The position numbers and the translations under genes were made by a program. Below the pieces are notes generated by a model. The model saw only the letters and a program-made list of their open reading frames with translations, did not search any database and was not told where the DNA came from. From NCBI GenBank assembly GCA_002295325.1, contig DBGA01000069.1, positions 24,547 through 33,617 on the forward strand: a DNA stretch of 9,071 bases, in the 5' to 3' direction. Below, piece after piece: positions 6,444 through 9,071 of the stretch (its first letter is position 1; the number at the start of each line of letters is the position of its first letter). Origin of the DNA: Ruminococcaceae bacterium UBA866 (lineage in GTDB: Bacteria > Bacillota > Clostridia > Oscillospirales > Ruminococcaceae).

Positions 6444-6602
6444 TATTGGAGCATAAAATTGTACATCTATCTATACTAGATGGGCTTAATTTCTAGGTTT
6501 ATTGTTACCAAAGAATTCATCGCACACCTATGTCATATTAAAAACAACATAAATAAAGTCATCCTCTTGCTCACGTCGCCACCTTTCATTTTTAAGTATA
6601 AT
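6444..6602 (-). other. ftsK-ygiQ intergenic region
   Basis: This 159-nt gap shows no intrinsic terminator, so ygiQ may be transcribed from ftsK. It holds a 19-codon frame starting with ATG at 6587-6589 (stop TGA at 6533-6535). Inside that frame a GTG at 6572-6574 has AAAGG 7 nt upstream and encodes VSKRMTLFMLFLI. A weak minus-strand promoter candidate is ATGACT (6557-6562), a 16-nt spacer, then TAATAT (6535-6540), each box matching 4 of 6 consensus bases. A small inverted repeat CATCTA/TAGATG (6464-6469 and 6477-6482, 7-nt loop) lies about 20 nt before the ygiQ start, without a T-run. None of these is strong alone. Confidence 0.35.
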
Positions 6603-9068
6603 CTAATCTTCTTTTCTCATTTTCATTTCTATCCATTGTTGCCTGGAAATCAGAACCTGACGTGGTTTACTTCCTTCAAACGCACCGATTATTCCATTTT
6701 CCTCCATTTCATCTATCAATCTAGCAGCCCTTGCATATCCAACCTTTAATTTTCGTTGTAGATAGGATGTGGAGGCTTGTCCTGCTTCGACTACACATTC
6801 AATAGCACTAGGCAACAATTCATCGGAGTCATTGAAACCGCCACCATCGTCCTTTGCGGCACCTTTTTCTGCTACAGCCTGCTTTTCGATTTCTTCTATA
6901 ATCTTGTCATCATAATCTGCTGGCTCTTTATTTTTAACAAAGTTAACTACTTGTTCAATCTCTTTATCACTCACATAACAGCCTTGAATTCTTAATGGTT
7001 TTGGTAAACCAACAGGATAGTATAGCATGTCCCCTCTGCCGATAAGCTTCTCAGCTCCTGCACCATCTAAAATCGTACGAGAATCGACTTGCGAGGATAC
7101 AGCAAATGCAATTCTTGATGGAATATTAGCCTTGATTACACCAGTAATAATATCCACCGACGGTCTTTGTGTGGCGATAATTAAATGCATTCCGGCAGCT
7201 CTTGCCATTTGTGCTAGACGACATATCGAATCCTCAACCTCGTTAGGGGCAGCCATCATCAAATCTGCAAGCTCATCGATGATGATTACAATCTGTGGCA
7301 TTGGATCAATTTCTTCATTTTCTTGTGCAAGGACATTAAAACTTTGCAAGTCACGAACATTATTGTCTGCAAATAGCTTGTATCGATTAAGCATTTCAGT
7401 TACTGCCCAACCTAATGCCCCTGCGGCTTTTCTTGGATCGGTTACAACAGGAACAAGCAAATGAGGAATACCGTTATAAACTCCAAGTTCAACCACTTTC
7501 GGGTCAATCATCAAAAATCGAACCTCACTAGGGGAGGATTTATACAGCAAGCTCATTATGATTGAGTTGATGCAAACTGATTTACCTGAACCTGTAGAAC
7601 CTGCAATCAGCATATGTGGCATTTTACCAACATCGGCAACAATGCAATTTCCTGCAATATCCCTTCCAAGTGCAATAGAGATTTTACTCTGAGCCTTATC
7701 AAACTCTTTTGACTCAATCATCTCACGCATAGTAACAATATCGGTAATTTTGTTTGGTACTTCAATGCCAACAGCCGCCTTATTAGGAATAGGTGCCTCA
7801 ATACGCACACCGGCAGCTGCCAAATTCATCGCAATATCATCAGCTAGTCCTGTAATCTTACTGATTTTTACTCCAGCAGATGGCTGAAGCTCATATCTCG
7901 TTACTGTTGGACCCCTGCTAATATTAATTATTTTGGTTTGAACGCCAAAACTCTTTAAAGTATCAACAAGCAAATCACCGTTTTGCCTTTGATCCTCGCT
8001 AACATCTCTATTCATATTAGATTTAGGCGCTTTTAATAAACTGATTGGGGGATAATTGTATTTGTTTACAACATTATTTGAGTCCGTGTATAGCTTTATT
8101 TGGCCAGTGCTGTCAACAAGAGGTTCATCTACTTCAATATAGCTATCATGATGTGATTTGTCGTCGTCAACTTTTTGAGATAACGCTTCTTCAACTAAAG
8201 TATCTGTAGGTTTTTTATCGTCTACTTTTTTCTCAACTTTGCTTGCTGCAATGGCTTTTTCTGCCTCTTCTATACGTCTATTATTTTCTAAGGTTTGTTG
8301 TCTTTCAAGTTCAATTAAATCTTCAACGCTAGGTTTGGGTGAAGAAACGGGGTGCTGTGGTAGCACAGGCTCTGGGCCTAAATTGACATCTATATCAAAT
8401 TTACTCTGATTTTTAATCTCTTGTGCCTCCCGCATTTGAGTATAGCCCTCTTCTAATTTTTTAACTGGTTTGGCAACACCTTTAAAGAAATCAATTAGTG
8501 TTGTTCCAGTTAATAGCATAATAAATGCGAACAGAAATAGAACAATAATGATGATTGCTCCAGTTTTTCCACACATTGCAAGTAACGGCCAACCAAAGAT
8601 TGCACTAAAAACACCGCCACCTTTTAAATTTCCTCCGTTATTAAATAACATTATAATAGAGTCCCAAAAGGTCTGTCCACTAAATGGAAATTTTGTACTA
8701 ATTTCTACAAGTCCACATATCAGAGCAACAAGCACACCAGTTTGCCAAATTTTATGTTTTATTTCTCCAATAGGCTTATCCAAAGTTGCCATTACAGCTA
8801 GATAAATCAATGCAACAGGTATCACTAAGGCTGTAATCCCAAATAACCCGTATAAAGCAACCTTACACCATTGCCATACACCAGAGCCAGGTATAACCTC
8901 AATTGAAAATAGAAGTACACCTACTGTAAACATAATAATCGCAGATATTTGTCTTATGCTTTTTTGATGCTGTTCGTATGCTGTCTTATAGCTTCCGTTT
9001 GTAGTTTTGCGTTTTTTAGTAGTAGTAGTATTCTTTTTTGCTGTAGCAGCTGTCTTTTTTGTAGCCAT
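6603..9068 (-). CDS. ftsK: FtsK/SpoIIIE-family DNA translocase
   Basis: This is a septum-anchored, ATP-driven double-stranded DNA pump that moves chromosomal DNA at division or, as SpoIIIE, into the forespore. The protein has 821 residues, similar to SpoIIIE (about 790). A Lys/Thr-rich N-terminus (1-25) is followed by a membrane domain with hydrophobic segments near 41-58, 68-95, 108-124 and 168-188. A charged linker (about 200-330) follows, then the alpha/beta motor from about 340. Walker A GSTGSGKS is at 490-497 and Walker B VIIIDELAD has Asp598-Glu599. ATQRPSVDIITGVIKANIPS, then VSSQVDSRTILDGAGAEKL, is the family signature. The gamma winged-helix domain (about 751-805, LPSAIECVVEAGQASTSYLQRKL) would read orienting sequences. 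The ATG lies 3 nt from the window edge, so its ribosome site is outside and an earlier start cannot be excluded. FtsK and SpoIIIE roles cannot be told apart here. Confidence 0.96.
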   Translation of the reverse strand: MATKKTAATAKKNTTTTKKRKTTNGSYKTAYEQHQKSIRQISAIIMFTVGVLLFSIEVIPGSGVWQWCKVALYGLFGITALVIPVALIYLAVMATLDKPIGEIKHKIWQTGVLVALICGLVEISTKFPFSGQTFWDSIIMLFNNGGNLKGGGVFSAIFGWPLLAMCGKTGAIIIIVLFLFAFIMLLTGTTLIDFFKGVAKPVKKLEEGYTQMREAQEIKNQSKFDIDVNLGPEPVLPQHPVSSPKPSVEDLIELERQQTLENNRRIEEAEKAIAASKVEKKVDDKKPTDTLVEEALSQKVDDDKSHHDSYIEVDEPLVDSTGQIKLYTDSNNVVNKYNYPPISLLKAPKSNMNRDVSEDQRQNGDLLVDTLKSFGVQTKIINISRGPTVTRYELQPSAGVKISKITGLADDIAMNLAAAGVRIEAPIPNKAAVGIEVPNKITDIVTMREMIESKEFDKAQSKISIALGRDIAGNCIVADVGKMPHMLIAGSTGSGKSVCINSIIMSLLYKSSPSEVRFLMIDPKVVELGVYNGIPHLLVPVVTDPRKAAGALGWAVTEMLNRYKLFADNNVRDLQSFNVLAQENEEIDPMPQIVIIIDELADLMMAAPNEVEDSICRLAQMARAAGMHLIIATQRPSVDIITGVIKANIPSRIAFAVSSQVDSRTILDGAGAEKLIGRGDMLYYPVGLPKPLRIQGCYVSDKEIEQVVNFVKNKEPADYDDKIIEEIEKQAVAEKGAAKDDGGGFNDSDELLPSAIECVVEAGQASTSYLQRKLKVGYARAARLIDEMEENGIIGAFEGSKPRQVLISRQQWIEMKMRKED

Positions 9069-9071
9069 ACG

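Noticed and set aside
7027..7464. Open plus-strand frame of 145 codons opposite the ftsK motor domain
   Set aside because: It is the mirror of conserved motor-domain codons; the translation is low-complexity Ser/Ala/Ile without family features.
9013..9032. Trinucleotide run (TAGTAGTAGTA) near the ftsK start as a phase-variation repeat
   Set aside because: It encodes a short Thr run in the Lys/Thr-rich N-terminus; a change by whole triplets would not shift the frame and the run is very short.

Overview
The window is low-GC DNA with Firmicutes-type Shine-Dalgarno sites and a Bacillus/Clostridium-type LexA (DinR) operator. The proteins look like those of an anaerobic clostridial Firmicute: the clostridial form of a Y-family polymerase, a ruvC-ruvA-ruvB order, and a metallo-beta-lactamase-fold hydrolase paired with a DUF3006 protein. 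I infer class Clostridia, possibly near Oscillospiraceae/Ruminococcaceae; species cannot be read from the sequence. There is no sign of phage, insertion sequences, CRISPR, tRNA or rRNA, and this looks like ordinary chromosomal core.

Layout. (1) Positions 1-1938, minus strand: a compact Holliday-junction operon ruvC > ruvA > ruvB, with ruvB running off the left edge. (2) Positions 1939-2159: a divergent control region holding a ruvCAB promoter on the minus strand and, on the plus strand, a dinB -10 box followed at once by a LexA box. (3) Positions 2160-3335, plus strand: dinB, a Y-family translesion polymerase. (4) Positions 3395-3440: a perfect hairpin that serves as a terminator for both converging transcription units. 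(5) Positions 3434-9068, minus strand: an apparent second transcription unit in the order ftsK/spoIIIE > (159-nt gap) > ygiQ > mbl > DUF3006. The last three genes are joined by a 49-nt and a 1-nt overlap.

How the genes fit together. The left half is DNA repair: RuvAB migrates Holliday junctions, RuvC cuts them, and the polymerase bypasses lesions under apparent SOS control. FtsK/SpoIIIE pumps chromosomal DNA through the septum at division or sporulation. YgiQ is a radical SAM enzyme of unknown reaction. The membrane-anchored hydrolase resembles the C-terminal domain of ComEC, and its small DUF3006 partner is of unknown function.

I found no clearly new multi-gene defence or mobile system. The least understood element is the translationally coupled ygiQ-mbl-DUF3006 block. 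Other points for a second look are the SOS box serving only one side of the divergent region, a short signal-peptide-like reading frame between ftsK and ygiQ, and a terminator stem that contains a stop codon.
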